A DNA stretch of 39,119 nt, from positions 1 through 39,119 of IMG/VR virus record IMGVR_UViG_3300047478_000354; one strand, given 5' to 3'. This DNA is from a virus. The translations under genes and the position numbers were made by a program. A model generated the notes under the pieces. The model did no database searches and was not told where the DNA came from. It saw only the letters and a program-made list of their open reading frames with translations. The first letter of the stretch is position 1. Each line of letters starts with the position of its first letter. This document shows, piece by piece, positions 7,184 through 16,734 of this stretch.

Positions 7184-9141
7184 TATCTTACCTTATTTTT
7201 ATACGCATCTGGATTTTGCATAATGTCTTTATTCACGGAGTTAACCGAGCGTAGAATTTGACGCTCTTGCACTGGGAAAGCTTCCTGAATAGGATCTCGG
7301 ATAAATCCGTATCCGACCAATTCCTCTTGGATTTTCCTGTTCATGATGTTTCTTAGGTTTCTGGCGTTCTCTGCCCAGCCTTCCGTACCAGCGGAGAGGA
7401 ATTGAGTTGCGGAGGTAGGATCGAACATAATTCCAGACCAGTGCTTCATGACGTTCTCTGTCAAACGAGAGCCTTTAAGAACGGCAGTGTTATAGTTGTT
7501 TTGGAGAGCTTTGACTGACTGTTGGAGAGCATCGAGAGCGTTAACTTTCTTAACTTTTCCATCCCTTCCGACAATATCAAGCTCAACTTTCTTACCTGAG
7601 ACACCTGGAACTTTTGCCATCATCGAAAGCACATCTCCCAGGGTAGAATTAGCCAATTTATCTGGGGAATTATTCTCTAAGAACTTGTAATCGCTTCTTA
7701 AAATATTCCATACGCCTGGATCTTGATCTTGAATAGCTAAAATAATTTCTTCAACGTCATTCAGTGCTTTATTAAAGTTCCCTACGTCCCCGATTAATTC
7801 TTCTGCGTCTTTAGTTCTCTCTTTAACTTTCTTCAAGTCTTCATTATCGGAGATCTTACCGCTATTCATCCAAAGCATTTTATTTTCATCACCCATTCCA
7901 ATACCCAGATCATCGCCAAACTCTCTCACTTTTTTACTCTTGAGATAAGTTTTTACCTCCTTATCTGGGATTTTGGATAAAATATCCTGCTTAAGTTTAA
8001 CTCCATCCTCCGTAAGTTTGACTTTATCCTTCGTAATCGTTTCTAATTCTTCCCTAGCTTTTTTACGAGTGTCCTCTTGAGACTTTTGGTGTGCTCCAAC
8101 CGCTTGAAGTGCGCCACCTGCCGACAACGCAAATGCTGCGCCTCCATACATTAATCCCATGATGGCAGGAACCGCAACAGCTAGCGCAATACCAATTTTA
8201 TCGAAGTCGGTAAGTGCCCCTGTTTCCATCTTTGACACTAGAGCCTTCTCTCTTGCGCTCAGTTGATCCTTTTGCTTAGTCAATGCGTCTTCCCATTCCT
8301 TTGCATATTGAACGAGCTCGGGGGGCATTTGACCAATTCCATTCAGCCTGGCTAGCTCATCCATGATATAAGGATTTTGCTCGGCCATATCGATAGCTCC
8401 CGATACTGGCTGACCACCTTCCTGAGCTGAGGCTGTAATTTCTTCTTCTGTCAAATCCTGTCTTTCTGGGGGCTCACCCGAAGCCATTCTTTGAACGAAT
8501 TCATCTTGGCTGGCTGGAATGCTTTGAACTCTATCATCCAATCCCCCTTCTGGCTGATTAACGCCTGGGGTATACGGTCTTAGAAAATCCAAAGAAGTAT
8601 TATCCCCTTGCTGGGGCTCTACGCCTGGCGTATATGGTCTAAAGTAATCTTTGAATGATTTAGATTTTTGCTCTTGAGGCTCTTGGCCTGCAAGATTGCC
8701 GATATTGGCGTAATCTTCATTGCCAACTTCTTCACCCCCCATTGCCTGGATTGCATCCTCTTGAGGGAGATCCGCATTGGCAAAACCACCCAAAGCTTCA
8801 ATATCCTGGGGATTATACTCGTCATCTTGCTCAGGGGATCGGGCACTACCAATCGTTTGCAATCCCTTAGTAAAATAATCGCCTAGAGAAGAGAGCAATC
8901 CCGATTCTTCATCGGGAGCTTCCTGTTTTAAAGGAATTTGTCTGGCATCTTGAACAGGAACAGGGGGGACATCTTTATTGACCCCATTAAATGCAGGAAG
9001 GCCACCATCAATTTCATCAATGGCTTCAATCCCATCATCCTCTATACCGACCCCTTTTAGAAAGCCTGGATCTGCAATATTGATTAAGTCTTGCGACTGA
9101 CCAAAGTCAAACAGATCGTTTTTCACTCTTCTTTTAGCCAT
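7183..9141 (-). CDS. Internal virion/ejection-like protein, 652 aa
   Basis: The first ~250 residues are acidic, proline- and glutamine-rich and probably disordered. They include a repeated 'RPYTPGV' segment spaced 20 residues apart. A hydrophobic, possibly membrane-spanning stretch lies near residues 315-345 ('IGIALAVAVPAIMGLMYGG'), followed by a long helical half. A single internal hydrophobic segment plus coiled coil fits an injected membrane-crossing protein. Its stop overlaps the next start (TAATG). Identity beyond that is inferred from position. Confidence 0.6.
   Translation of the reverse strand: MAKRRVKNDLFDFGQSQDLINIADPGFLKGVGIEDDGIEAIDEIDGGLPAFNGVNKDVPPVPVQDARQIPLKQEAPDEESGLLSSLGDYFTKGLQTIGSARSPEQDDEYNPQDIEALGGFANADLPQEDAIQAMGGEEVGNEDYANIGNLAGQEPQEQKSKSFKDYFRPYTPGVEPQQGDNTSLDFLRPYTPGVNQPEGGLDDRVQSIPASQDEFVQRMASGEPPERQDLTEEEITASAQEGGQPVSGAIDMAEQNPYIMDELARLNGIGQMPPELVQYAKEWEDALTKQKDQLSAREKALVSKMETGALTDFDKIGIALAVAVPAIMGLMYGGAAFALSAGGALQAVGAHQKSQEDTRKKAREELETITKDKVKLTEDGVKLKQDILSKIPDKEVKTYLKSKKVREFGDDLGIGMGDENKMLWMNSGKISDNEDLKKVKERTKDAEELIGDVGNFNKALNDVEEIILAIQDQDPGVWNILRSDYKFLENNSPDKLANSTLGDVLSMMAKVPGVSGKKVELDIVGRDGKVKKVNALDALQQSVKALQNNYNTAVLKGSRLTENVMKHWSGIMFDPTSATQFLSAGTEGWAENARNLRNIMNRKIQEELVGYGFIRDPIQEAFPVQERQILRSVNSVNKDIMQNPDAYKNKVR
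8561..8640. repeat. 60-bp-period repeat inside the 652-aa gene
   Basis: Two 20-base blocks, 8561-8580 and 8621-8640, match at 18 of 20 positions exactly 60 bases apart and encode the repeated RPYTPGV peptide in frame. This is a protein-level repeat in a disordered region. Confidence 0.6.
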
Positions 9142-9149
9142 ATATTTTC

Positions 9150-9749
9150 CTAAACTTGAGCATAATTTTTATTATAAAGGGCTGCTAAAGCATTCTGTCT
9201 TCTCTTTTCTCTTTGCGCTTCAATGTAATCTCTAGCTTCACCCTCAGCACCTAACTGTTGAGCTTGTTTCCCTTCTGTCAAAGATAGGGCAGCAGCCAAC
9301 TTTTGCATGGCAATATCAATATCTTTCTCGCCTATGTCTCTCTCAAACTGTCTTCTGGTATCCAAAGCTTTATTTTGCAGCTCCATTTGCTGCGCCTGGG
9401 CCGAGCCCCCTCTAACTCCCCTTCTGCCTGCCGAAGAGGCAAGTTGACGTGAATAATTCTGCACATCTTTATTGATTTGATTGGAGGCCGTCTCTTGGAG
9501 CTGGCTTCTTTGGAAAGGGGTAAGACCCTGAACATTCTGGCTTACATCTTGGATAGACTGTTGCATATGCCCTGGACGACTTTTCTCTAAACTGTCAAGC
9601 CCTGGCTTAGCTGCCTGGGATGCCTGTTCCTGTAAAGCCCTGTAGTCGGCTGCTTCATTCTGGGGATTTCCCTGTGCCTGGGCGTTAGTAAATTCCCTTT
9701 GGCCCTGCATTTGTTTTATTCTTTTTTTCGCTCTCTTGTAGCTGGACAT
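9150..9749 (-). CDS. Internal virion-like coiled-coil protein, 199 aa
   Basis: A glutamine- and alanine-rich, almost entirely helical protein with a basic start ('MSSYKRAKKRIKQ'). It has a short glycine/arginine linker near residue 107-115 ('AGRRGVRGGSA'). It sits between the nozzle-associated gene and the two large internal proteins. That is where P22-like phages encode a small ejection protein, so this is my reading of it. There is no membrane segment. Confidence 0.55.
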   Translation of the reverse strand: MSSYKRAKKRIKQMQGQREFTNAQAQGNPQNEAADYRALQEQASQAAKPGLDSLEKSRPGHMQQSIQDVSQNVQGLTPFQRSQLQETASNQINKDVQNYSRQLASSAGRRGVRGGSAQAQQMELQNKALDTRRQFERDIGEKDIDIAMQKLAAALSLTEGKQAQQLGAEGEARDYIEAQREKRRQNALAALYNKNYAQV

Positions 9750-9758
9750 CCTATACCT

Positions 9759-10094
9759 CTATCTAAAAAATATTACTGTTATGACTACATCTACAGCACC
9801 ATTATTGAACAATCGTAAAGTCTGTAGATCCCAGACCCCATCGGTAACTAATCCGTTCCCAGTCTGCCGTGTGATGATTCTAGATTGGGGTATGGAGCCA
9901 AGCTGATTGGTTATTAAAACTTCCTCGCCTGCTGGAATTGTCAAATCTTTAGTTGTGAATGTATCGAAATTATCTTTGAAATCCAATTTTAAAAGACCAG
10001 TGAATAAACTTTTCATCCATGAATAAAGATCTACAGATAAAAATTTAACTATTCCTGTGGCCGAGGGCAGTTTTGGAGGATTAGTAAAAATCAT
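9759..10094 (-). CDS. Small virion-associated protein, 111 aa
   Basis: A beta-rich protein whose start overlaps the stop of the 937-residue nozzle gene (ATGA). The C-terminal half ('EEVLITNQLGSIPQSRIITR' near 57-76) resembles small uncharacterised phage proteins with a beta-sandwich pattern. Coupling to the nozzle gene suggests a tail or tail-plug partner, but I cannot name the family. Confidence 0.5.
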   Translation of the reverse strand: MIFTNPPKLPSATGIVKFLSVDLYSWMKSLFTGLLKLDFKDNFDTFTTKDLTIPAGEEVLITNQLGSIPQSRIITRQTGNGLVTDGVWDLQTLRLFNNGAVDVVITVIFFR

Positions 10095-12904
10095 CGAACT
10101 ATTACCCTTCTGAAATCTGGGCTCATATCAAACTGGAACCCTTGTAGTTTGAATGTGCTATTCAGTTTGTTTAATTGCAGGGACATCTTCATAGCCTTAG
10201 CTACAGTGCCTTTATTAAGGTTAACTGTGATAAATGTATCCTGATAACCGCTCCACGGTGTCCAGCTCCAGGGAGGGATGCTCCATTTTGTAGAGTTAAC
10301 CTTCTGCATGAGATCGGCAGAAGTGCTCACTCTATCCTCAATCCAATCTGCAAAAGACCTAAAGCATAGTTTTGGACGGTTTAATTGGTATAGCGTTGAT
10401 ATGTCATCGAATAGTAAAACAGCGTGAACGAATTTCTTTCTAACTCTAGGTTGACCGCCATCTTCCCATGAAGAAATCCATGTCACGCGAATTGGTGAAA
10501 CATGATCTACCTGATCTATGAGCCTGTATTTTCTATGCTGCTTACAGAGGTTTACGGAAAGACCGCCACCGCTTTTTAATCTTCTTTCTTGAAAAAAGAG
10601 GTTATTATCCAGCACATAGAAACCGCCAGCAGCATTAATTCGAGTCCAAATAAACCAATTCTTACCCTGATAATCGTACATAAGGATTTGACTATTGTCA
10701 TTAGCACCTTTCGCTCCTGTGGTTTTTTCACATGGTAAAAATAAGATGTATTGATTGTCTTGAGTATAGTTTACGGCCACTGCTCTTCTAAACTGATACT
10801 GCTTATTTACATCCACATTAGGCTCTCTAAATACCCTGTCAATCGGCCTAGAGATAGGAACAGGGTTGCCGAATTCATCGGTTGGGTAAAGAGTCTTTTC
10901 GGCCAGGGCATAAACTCCGCTGGTATCGCAAAAATACAATAAGCCTGCAACAGACTTGATCGTATGATGGGAAACGCATCCTATGTTTGACCCTGGGGAA
11001 ATACCCTCAACGGTAAATTGATCGGTTGCAAGCTCTCCGCTGATCGCATAAAGAGATTTATTCTTAGTGATGATTAGGGTAGATCCTGAGATCCCTGCCC
11101 CTGTTACGTCATCATCCACCGAAGGTAGAATAAAAGAATTCGTAGCAAGTGGAACGTATTCGGGGAAGCCAGGCTCGCTATACCAAACGAAATCATTGTT
11201 AGTGAGGTCTTCTGTATAAACAATCTGAGCATTGTATGTTAAAACTACTCCTACTTGGGGAGGGGGATTGGGAGCCCTGGCAGGGGTTACATAATCCCTG
11301 AGCAAGCTGGCATCCGCGATATTATCCAACCACGTACTAGTTGTGGCATAAGAATTATTTGGAACTGTTCGGACAAGACCAGGAATTGTCAAGCCTGCCT
11401 GCGTTCTCCAAATATTGATCTTTAGATTATTCGAGATAGGGGCATCATTATTAATTGAGGCTGGGGCTCCATCGAAAGTGATCGAGTTGAATGTGACCAG
11501 TAGTATTTTTCTCGTCTGTTCTACACCCGAAGCATCAATAAAGTAAGCTGCGTCCCCTGGCTGCATTGTATGATTGGGATCGACAATAAAAGTATTTACG
11601 CCTGCCTGCCCTCCATCCGCTACTGCGCCATTAGTATTCCAGCCTGACCCTTGGAGCAAGTTAGTCACTGTGACATTGACCATCGAGTCGGGAGTTATGG
11701 CGATTGAGAAGGGAGCCGATAGAACACCCTCTACGATTCTGCCTGTATTATCCAATTGCTCATAGGTGATGTAGTACAGATGTGTGCCTGTATTGACATT
11801 TCCTGGAGCTCCTTGAACGGCCGAAGGGGCTGCCCCTAATGGCATCCCTGCTTTATAGATCGTCTGTCCGTCATATTTCATGATCGGATCGAAACCTGTG
11901 GCAATGTAAAGCTCTTCCTCGTAGGGAGCGAATGTAGCAATCCTGAATTTTGGAGAGTTGATTTGAGCGGCCAAACCAGCAAACGTGCTAGGTAGAGTTC
12001 TATTGGCCGACACCCAATATGACCAAGTGAGGACTACCGATTTTGTGCTCGGAATATTTGTTTCTTCCTGGATCTCAATGAAAGCCCCTGGCTGAGCAGT
12101 TGATCCAGTAGTAACGACCGAAGCCCCTGGGATGGCTGCAATCTGCGGAACTAAAGAGGAGATTAGAAAAGGGGACGAGTCATCATACCCTTTACCCATA
12201 CATTGCGAAAATTCCTCTTGCAATGTGGAATTGTAGGTTGCTGTCACGCTTCCAGTAATGCCCGAAAACGTCACGGAATAAGCCCCAGTCGCGTAGTTTA
12301 TCGAATTCATGCCAACACCTGTATTCCCAAAGAAACCGCCGTCTGCGGTGTCCCTGATCGTCAGAGTGCCGTCTGTCATCTTAATACTACCAGGCGTTAG
12401 GGGAAATCCCGCTAAAACACCTGCATAGGTCGCGGAGCCTGTGCCTATAACAGAAGAATAGCTCGTAAGCTTCTTCATTCTGAAATCTATGCAATCATTG
12501 ATTAAAGCTTCTTCATTCACAATGGAGAGGGGATCAAAACCACACTCTCTTATGTCCGAAGTATTGGCAGGATCTACAAAAATCTCATAGGTAAGGTACT
12601 CATCGGCAGTTGACCCAGTGAAGCTAATCGTCATTGTGCCTGTCTCTTTGATATAGAGATTTCCGTCCAAGTCAATTGTGACTTCTTTCGTTATGTTCTC
12701 ATCAAAGTCTTCATAGACACCATTACCAAGCCCTCCCTTATTGGCAGCCACTACTTGATAGCCTCTGCGAGGAGAGAATGAGTTATCGGGCTGCCTGTAC
12801 ATATTCACAAGGATCTCGGCCACATAGGCAGGACGAGTGTACTTGGAATCCGTTGAGAAGCCTCTTAAAGCTGCGTAGTCTTTTGTTAAGACATGCTTTG
12901 TCAT
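10091..12904 (-). CDS. Tail nozzle / tubular-type protein, 937 aa
   Basis: A long, beta-rich protein starting with 'AEILVNMYRQPDNSFSPRRG', a typical opening of podovirus nozzle proteins (T7 gp12 / P22 gp10-like). Further on it has 'LIITKNKSLYAISG', 'IGCVSHHTIKSVAGLLYFCD' and 'GVYAL', repeats I recognise from the beta-propeller part of those proteins. At 937 residues it is longer than P22 gp10 (~470) and T7 gp12 (~800), with an inserted region around 130-290. It would close the lower tail tube. Its start overlaps the adaptor gene's stop (TAATG). Confidence 0.65.
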   Translation of the reverse strand: MTKHVLTKDYAALRGFSTDSKYTRPAYVAEILVNMYRQPDNSFSPRRGYQVVAANKGGLGNGVYEDFDENITKEVTIDLDGNLYIKETGTMTISFTGSTADEYLTYEIFVDPANTSDIRECGFDPLSIVNEEALINDCIDFRMKKLTSYSSVIGTGSATYAGVLAGFPLTPGSIKMTDGTLTIRDTADGGFFGNTGVGMNSINYATGAYSVTFSGITGSVTATYNSTLQEEFSQCMGKGYDDSSPFLISSLVPQIAAIPGASVVTTGSTAQPGAFIEIQEETNIPSTKSVVLTWSYWVSANRTLPSTFAGLAAQINSPKFRIATFAPYEEELYIATGFDPIMKYDGQTIYKAGMPLGAAPSAVQGAPGNVNTGTHLYYITYEQLDNTGRIVEGVLSAPFSIAITPDSMVNVTVTNLLQGSGWNTNGAVADGGQAGVNTFIVDPNHTMQPGDAAYFIDASGVEQTRKILLVTFNSITFDGAPASINNDAPISNNLKINIWRTQAGLTIPGLVRTVPNNSYATTSTWLDNIADASLLRDYVTPARAPNPPPQVGVVLTYNAQIVYTEDLTNNDFVWYSEPGFPEYVPLATNSFILPSVDDDVTGAGISGSTLIITKNKSLYAISGELATDQFTVEGISPGSNIGCVSHHTIKSVAGLLYFCDTSGVYALAEKTLYPTDEFGNPVPISRPIDRVFREPNVDVNKQYQFRRAVAVNYTQDNQYILFLPCEKTTGAKGANDNSQILMYDYQGKNWFIWTRINAAGGFYVLDNNLFFQERRLKSGGGLSVNLCKQHRKYRLIDQVDHVSPIRVTWISSWEDGGQPRVRKKFVHAVLLFDDISTLYQLNRPKLCFRSFADWIEDRVSTSADLMQKVNSTKWSIPPWSWTPWSGYQDTFITVNLNKGTVAKAMKMSLQLNKLNSTFKLQGFQFDMSPDFRRVIVR

Positions 12905-13911
12905 TAGTAAATCCCTCTTCTACCGAATGGATAAGAGGATCGTCTAAAGTTGTCTACCCATCTAACGGGATAAACACTAGGACGATACCTTCTAAAGGCG
13001 TTTATCAACATATCCAGGATCTGCTTCTCTTCCAGCATCGCCTCTTGAGTCTCACTGGTATTGGATTGCAATCTCAGCATCCTCTTGATTGTATACTCGA
13101 TAAAGTAGTCTTCACATTGAATATCTAGCTCAGAATGAGTTGAGGCGTATTTTCCTCTCACCACATAGACAGGATCTCCAGCAGCGATTAGGGCATCTAA
13201 AGCCGTTAATTCTGTCGGAGGCATTATATAATTAGGATCGGCTGTTAAAACCTGTGTGACTACGTTATACCCATTCAAAGGAATACCGTTGACGACTGGA
13301 TCACCAAACCTATCTACCAAACAGCAGAAGTCAACTTTATCAAGTTGAGAATCTGCATATTCACGCATTTGAGCATCTTTCTGGCTAGTCGCTGTAAAGT
13401 CTAAAAGAAATGTATAGGGAAGAACTGTTCGAGAAGCAACTAACCCCCTACGTATATCTACAGTGCGCATCCTCCTCTGATAGTTAATAATCAAAGAAGC
13501 TGGCTTAGTAATATTTGGAGTGGGAGAGATAAGTATCTCACCATCACGAATGCAATACATGTCAGGGATATTTATTGGATAATCAAACCTATCTTGAATC
13601 ATTCCCTGTTTAAGGGTAACGAATTGATAGGCCGTATTTCCCCATAAGAACCTCACATCCATGATCCGAATCGCCATGAATACGTCGTATGGTATATCGT
13701 AAGCCTGCTGACCTGCGAATACATCGGTTATGTACTCTCGGATATAAGCAGGGTTATCGACTTGCGTAATGGCATGATACACATTATTCTGGGAGCGATT
13801 TATAAGATCCACCATCACATTATTATCCCAGCCTTCTGTGAGAGAATACTGCTCGGTATAGGACAAGCCCCTTATCTCATCAATCAACTCCTCGGTGCTT
13901 CTCGTGCTCAT
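12904..13911 (-). CDS. Head-to-tail adaptor-like protein, 335 aa
   Basis: The helical N-terminus ('STEELIDEIRGLSYTEQYSL') is followed by a mixed alpha/beta body with 'AYDIPYDVFMAIRIMDVRFL'. That resembles the 'YDLP..V..I..V' pattern of podovirus tail adaptors. It lies directly before the nozzle gene, as P22 gp4 precedes gp10 and T7 gp11 precedes gp12. It would bridge portal and nozzle. The C-terminus is arginine-rich. The assignment rests on gene order plus pattern. Confidence 0.6.
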   Translation of the reverse strand: MSTRSTEELIDEIRGLSYTEQYSLTEGWDNNVMVDLINRSQNNVYHAITQVDNPAYIREYITDVFAGQQAYDIPYDVFMAIRIMDVRFLWGNTAYQFVTLKQGMIQDRFDYPINIPDMYCIRDGEILISPTPNITKPASLIINYQRRMRTVDIRRGLVASRTVLPYTFLLDFTATSQKDAQMREYADSQLDKVDFCCLVDRFGDPVVNGIPLNGYNVVTQVLTADPNYIMPPTELTALDALIAAGDPVYVVRGKYASTHSELDIQCEDYFIEYTIKRMLRLQSNTSETQEAMLEEKQILDMLINAFRRYRPSVYPVRWVDNFRRSSYPFGRRGIY

Positions 13912-14164
13912 CTGACCTCTGACAATTCAATTTTTTCTTCAATCTTCTGGCCCTGTGGTATTCGACAATTTTTTGTTTATTATTGTCTGCATACTTTTTC
14001 TTTGATAATGCCACCTTTTCGGGATTTTTTCTTTTATAAACTCTCTGTTTCCATAAAAAACATTCTTTGCATCTTGAATGGACACCATTTGACTTTTTAT
14101 AAAAGTTATTTAAATCCTGTAATCGGCAGCAATGCCTACATCTTTTTTGCTTTACCTTTTCCAA
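13880..14164 (-). CDS. Zinc-binding HNH-associated-type small protein
   Basis: A 94-residue, very basic protein. It has two CxxC pairs ('CRHCCRL' and 'CKEC' at about 9-12 and 34-37) followed by repeated 'YKRKNPEKV..SKKKYADNN' segments. This is the N-terminal zinc finger and helical repeat region I know from endonuclease VII/HNH-like phage proteins, but no HNH catalytic core follows. It may be a truncated homing-type nuclease or a DNA-binding protein. The start appears to be TTG, and it overlaps both neighbours by about 30 bases. Confidence 0.5.
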   Translation of the reverse strand: MEKVKQKRCRHCCRLQDLNNFYKKSNGVHSRCKECFLWKQRVYKRKNPEKVALSKKKYADNNKQKIVEYHRARRLKKKLNCQRSDEHEKHRGVD

Positions 14165-14588
14165 TCTTCTTACTAATCGTCATCATTGCTAAATTTTTTC
14201 TATGCTCTTTTGTAGGACGATTATCCTTTTCTGGATCGTCTTTATCATCTTCCATGTCGTCAATGCCATCATTAGACCATTGCTCATCACCCATCATTTC
14301 GGGCTCTTCTTTGTCTTGAGGTCTGCGTCTTGGAGTATTGTTCCTTGATTTTTTCTGACCAAATGCGCTCATAGGATCCCCAAATCCATCTGTGCCATCT
14401 GTGCTATCATTCTCTTCTCGATCTTCATAGAAGTCTTTACCACCCTCAGAATCATCATCATAATCTGGATAATCGTTCTCGGATTCTTCATCAGCCATTT
14501 CGCTTTCATCTTGATTGAAATGCTTTGAAAGCATCTTCAACAGTTTTTTATGTTGCGAATGCTCTTTTTTTACTTTTAAGTCTTTCAT
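14136..14588 (-). CDS. Acidic, disordered virion-module protein, 150 aa
   Basis: A strongly acidic central region (runs of D, E, S, G at residues 28-120) flanked by lysine-rich ends ('KISKKIGKGKAKK' near the end). It looks largely disordered. Its position among virion genes suggests a structural or assembly accessory. I recognise no family. Confidence 0.5.
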   Translation of the reverse strand: MKDLKVKKEHSQHKKLLKMLSKHFNQDESEMADEESENDYPDYDDDSEGGKDFYEDREENDSTDGTDGFGDPMSAFGQKKSRNNTPRRRPQDKEEPEMMGDEQWSNDGIDDMEDDKDDPEKDNRPTKEHRKNLAMMTISKKIGKGKAKKM

Positions 14589-14599
14589 AAGTTCTTTCC

Positions 14600-14884
14600 T
14601 TATTTTGATAAAGCTGCACGCACATTAGCTGCCACATCCATGAGAGCCTTCATGCGATGCGCACGACCCTCTCTTTGTCCGCTTCTTTGATCTTTAGAAG
14701 CGTCGTAGGCATTGGATAATGCCTGACTGAGCAAGTCAGCCTTTGTCTTTCTTTTCTGCTCTTTTGCACCGATCTTGGCTACCTTCTTTTGAGCCTTGGC
14801 ATTCTCCCTAGCTGCTAAGTAATTGCCTGTAGCTTCTAAGGCTTTTCCACCTGCATCGAACCATCCACCGCCTGGAACTGACAT
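14600..14884 (-). CDS. Small internal virion-like helical protein, 94 aa
   Basis: Begins with a glycine-rich segment ('MSVPGGGWFDAGGKALEATG') and continues as an alanine/lysine-rich helix. This is a layout I associate with small internal virion proteins of podoviruses. A GAGAGAAAT-type ribosome site precedes it, and a ~100-base non-coding gap upstream may hold a promoter. Function is inferred from composition and location only. Confidence 0.5.
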   Translation of the reverse strand: MSVPGGGWFDAGGKALEATGNYLAARENAKAQKKVAKIGAKEQKRKTKADLLSQALSNAYDASKDQRSGQREGRAHRMKALMDVAANVRAALSK

Positions 14885-14987
14885 ATATTTCTCTCGTTAT
14901 GTGAAATAATTATTGTTATTAAACTCCATAAAAAAATAAATATACATACATAAATTCTTGCGTGTATCTTTATTTCTTCTGGGAACA

Positions 14988-15173
14988 CTATTTTTCCTTG
15001 GAGCCTGGCGTTAAATCTACATCAACACCTGTTTCAACTTTTACTATTGCCTCAGCAACTTCCTCAATCAAATTATCTTCTGGAAGCCCCATTTTTTTCT
15101 CGATCAGAGAACATCCTGGGAGCAACAAGACTGAACCGAAAACGATCCAATACCACAACTCTAAAAACTTCAT
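14988..15173 (-). CDS. Small predicted lipoprotein
   Basis: A 61-residue protein with a hydrophobic N-terminal segment and the lipobox L-P-G-C ending at C21, then a charged, probably exposed tail ('EEVAEAIVKVETGVDV'). It should be lipidated at the membrane. Phage lipoproteins of this size act as outer-membrane spanins (Rz1-type) or block superinfection. It is not proline-rich as Rz1 is, and no inner spanin overlaps it. The start overlaps the previous stop (ATGA). Confidence 0.6.
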   Translation of the reverse strand: MKFLELWYWIVFGSVLLLPGCSLIEKKMGLPEDNLIEEVAEAIVKVETGVDVDLTPGSKEK

Positions 15174-15460
15174 AAATCCACCTCGTCACAAGGAAATTTT
15201 GGGCTTTTAATACTGTTAAATATTTTTTCTCTTTCTTTGTCGCTTGTGGCGTTGGAATACTCTAGAACTAATCCATCGATCTTTTCTTCCAAGTCTCCTG
15301 CGCAAGTAGTCATTTCATCCAAAAGATACGTATCGTTCTTCAATAGAGCTAGAAGCACATCCTTCACTGTGTAGTAATGGAAAAAGTCGAAGATGACGTT
15401 GAGGAATTTCTCAAACTCTTCGTCCGTGCATATGTATTTCTCATTTTTTGATTTTTTCAT
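15170..15460 (-). CDS. Hypothetical protein, 96 aa
   Basis: An acidic, mainly helical protein ('EEFEKFLNVIFDFFHYYTV') with no recognised motif. Its start overlaps the upstream stop by ATGA and its stop overlaps the lipoprotein start. It is therefore translationally coupled on both sides within the late operon. Function unknown. Confidence 0.55.
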   Translation of the reverse strand: MKKSKNEKYICTDEEFEKFLNVIFDFFHYYTVKDVLLALLKNDTYLLDEMTTCAGDLEEKIDGLVLEYSNATSDKEREKIFNSIKSPKFPCDEVDL

Positions 15461-16485
15461 GCGATCGTTGCCATGTAGAAGATTTTGCCATATATTCTTC
15501 TCTGGCCGATGATAAAGACCGAGTTGAGTATATTTGTAAGAATATTATCATCAAACCGCCAGCTACCGCCAGCCACCGAGCTATCATACGCTGCGAAACC
15601 ATTGCTAAGATCTGCACCATTATTTGAAATTAATCCTGTAGATCCATTCGCTATAAATAGACCTCCAGAAGCTATTGACTCGAAAGGAATGAGTGGGGTA
15701 GCCATAGCAGTAACGACTGCCCCTGCGCCTGCTGTTCCTCCGTCTCCATCCATCATGTAGCTTGCCATTACCCTTCCCTGCCGAGTCATATTGTATTCCC
15801 AGCTATTGGTAGTGAAGGTCGGGGCTGTGCCACCGTTTGCTTTCAGGAATGTTCCTGTAGCAGCTCCAAATGTCCCTACGAGCAAGTTAAATGTAGTACC
15901 TTCATTGAATAGGCCAAACCCATCGGAATTGGCTAATGCCTGTACAGCCCAATCATTGGAGGCGTTCATTCTCATTCTAAAGCTGCCTAATGGAATGCAG
16001 GGGTTTTGGTCATAATCACCTAGAGTGACCGTATCGAAAATGAACATGCTGCCCTGGGTATTAGCCGTTGCTGTTCCTGGGCATCCGAGATTTGCTGTGA
16101 TAGGGGATGAAGTTCTATGAGGGACGCGAGAGATTGCAAACTTCAATATCGTCTCTGCATCATTCAATATGCCGTAAAGGTAAAAGGGAATATCCGAATT
16201 ATACGCAACGGAAGTGGTTAGGCCGAATAAGTTCCCGATTATTGTCGAAGCCCCTGTGCTATCGATAAAAGATTGATTAGCTAAGATAGTCATCGGCAAT
16301 AATTTTCCAGGAACCGTTTTGCTAGGAATAGTTACATATCCTGGATTTGCATTACCCAAAGCTACGCCATTTGCCCCTAAAACCGACAGTGTGCTCGCGC
16401 TATATGAGATACCCAATCTATGAGCCCCAGCAAGTGAGATGCTGGCGTTCACGTTTCCATTAACTGTTCCTGCGGAGGTTGCCAT
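15457..16485 (-). CDS. Beta-rich putative virion surface protein, 342 aa
   Basis: A glycine-, alanine-, threonine-rich beta-type sequence from end to end, without membrane segments or catalytic motifs. An AAGGGA ribosome site precedes the ATG. A 'GTFLKANGGTAPTFTTNSWE' segment near residue 210-230 recalls spacer motifs of fibre proteins. It follows two genes with fibre repeats, so it may be another fibre or receptor-binding subunit. The family is not recognised. Confidence 0.5.
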   Translation of the reverse strand: MATSAGTVNGNVNASISLAGAHRLGISYSASTLSVLGANGVALGNANPGYVTIPSKTVPGKLLPMTILANQSFIDSTGASTIIGNLFGLTTSVAYNSDIPFYLYGILNDAETILKFAISRVPHRTSSPITANLGCPGTATANTQGSMFIFDTVTLGDYDQNPCIPLGSFRMRMNASNDWAVQALANSDGFGLFNEGTTFNLLVGTFGAATGTFLKANGGTAPTFTTNSWEYNMTRQGRVMASYMMDGDGGTAGAGAVVTAMATPLIPFESIASGGLFIANGSTGLISNNGADLSNGFAAYDSSVAGGSWRFDDNILTNILNSVFIIGQRRIYGKIFYMATIA

Positions 16486-16554
16486 AGATTTCCCTTAATT
16501 TTGATGATGAATTTCTTTTTACCTTATGTTATATTCCCTTTAACATGAGGTTAT

Positions 16555-16734
16555 ATGAAATATTTACTAACACTATGTTTTATTCCATGTCTTCTATTTG
16601 GACAAGACCTTCCCGTAATACTCTCAAAATATGAAGCGATCGTTTACACGACAGATCAGGGAATATTTTTACAATACCTGGATTGCGTTTGGAAAATAGA
16701 TTCAATGCATCCATATGGTAAATATCCCGATTAA
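16555..16734 (+). CDS. Lone plus-strand gene for a 59-aa predicted secreted peptide
   Basis: An ATG frame on the strand opposite to the surrounding late operon. The N-terminus 'MKYLLTLCFIPCLLFGQ' is a convincing signal peptide with cleavage likely after residue 16-17. The ~42-residue mature part holds one cysteine and several aromatics. GAGG lies six bases before the ATG, and the spacer has a TATATT -10-like box at 16530-16535. It overlaps the opposing fibre gene's stop by four bases. A self-standing secreted peptide inside a late operon fits a moron gene (lysogenic conversion or exclusion); function unknown. Confidence 0.6.
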   Translation: MKYLLTLCFIPCLLFGQDLPVILSKYEAIVYTTDQGIFLQYLDCVWKIDSMHPYGKYPD

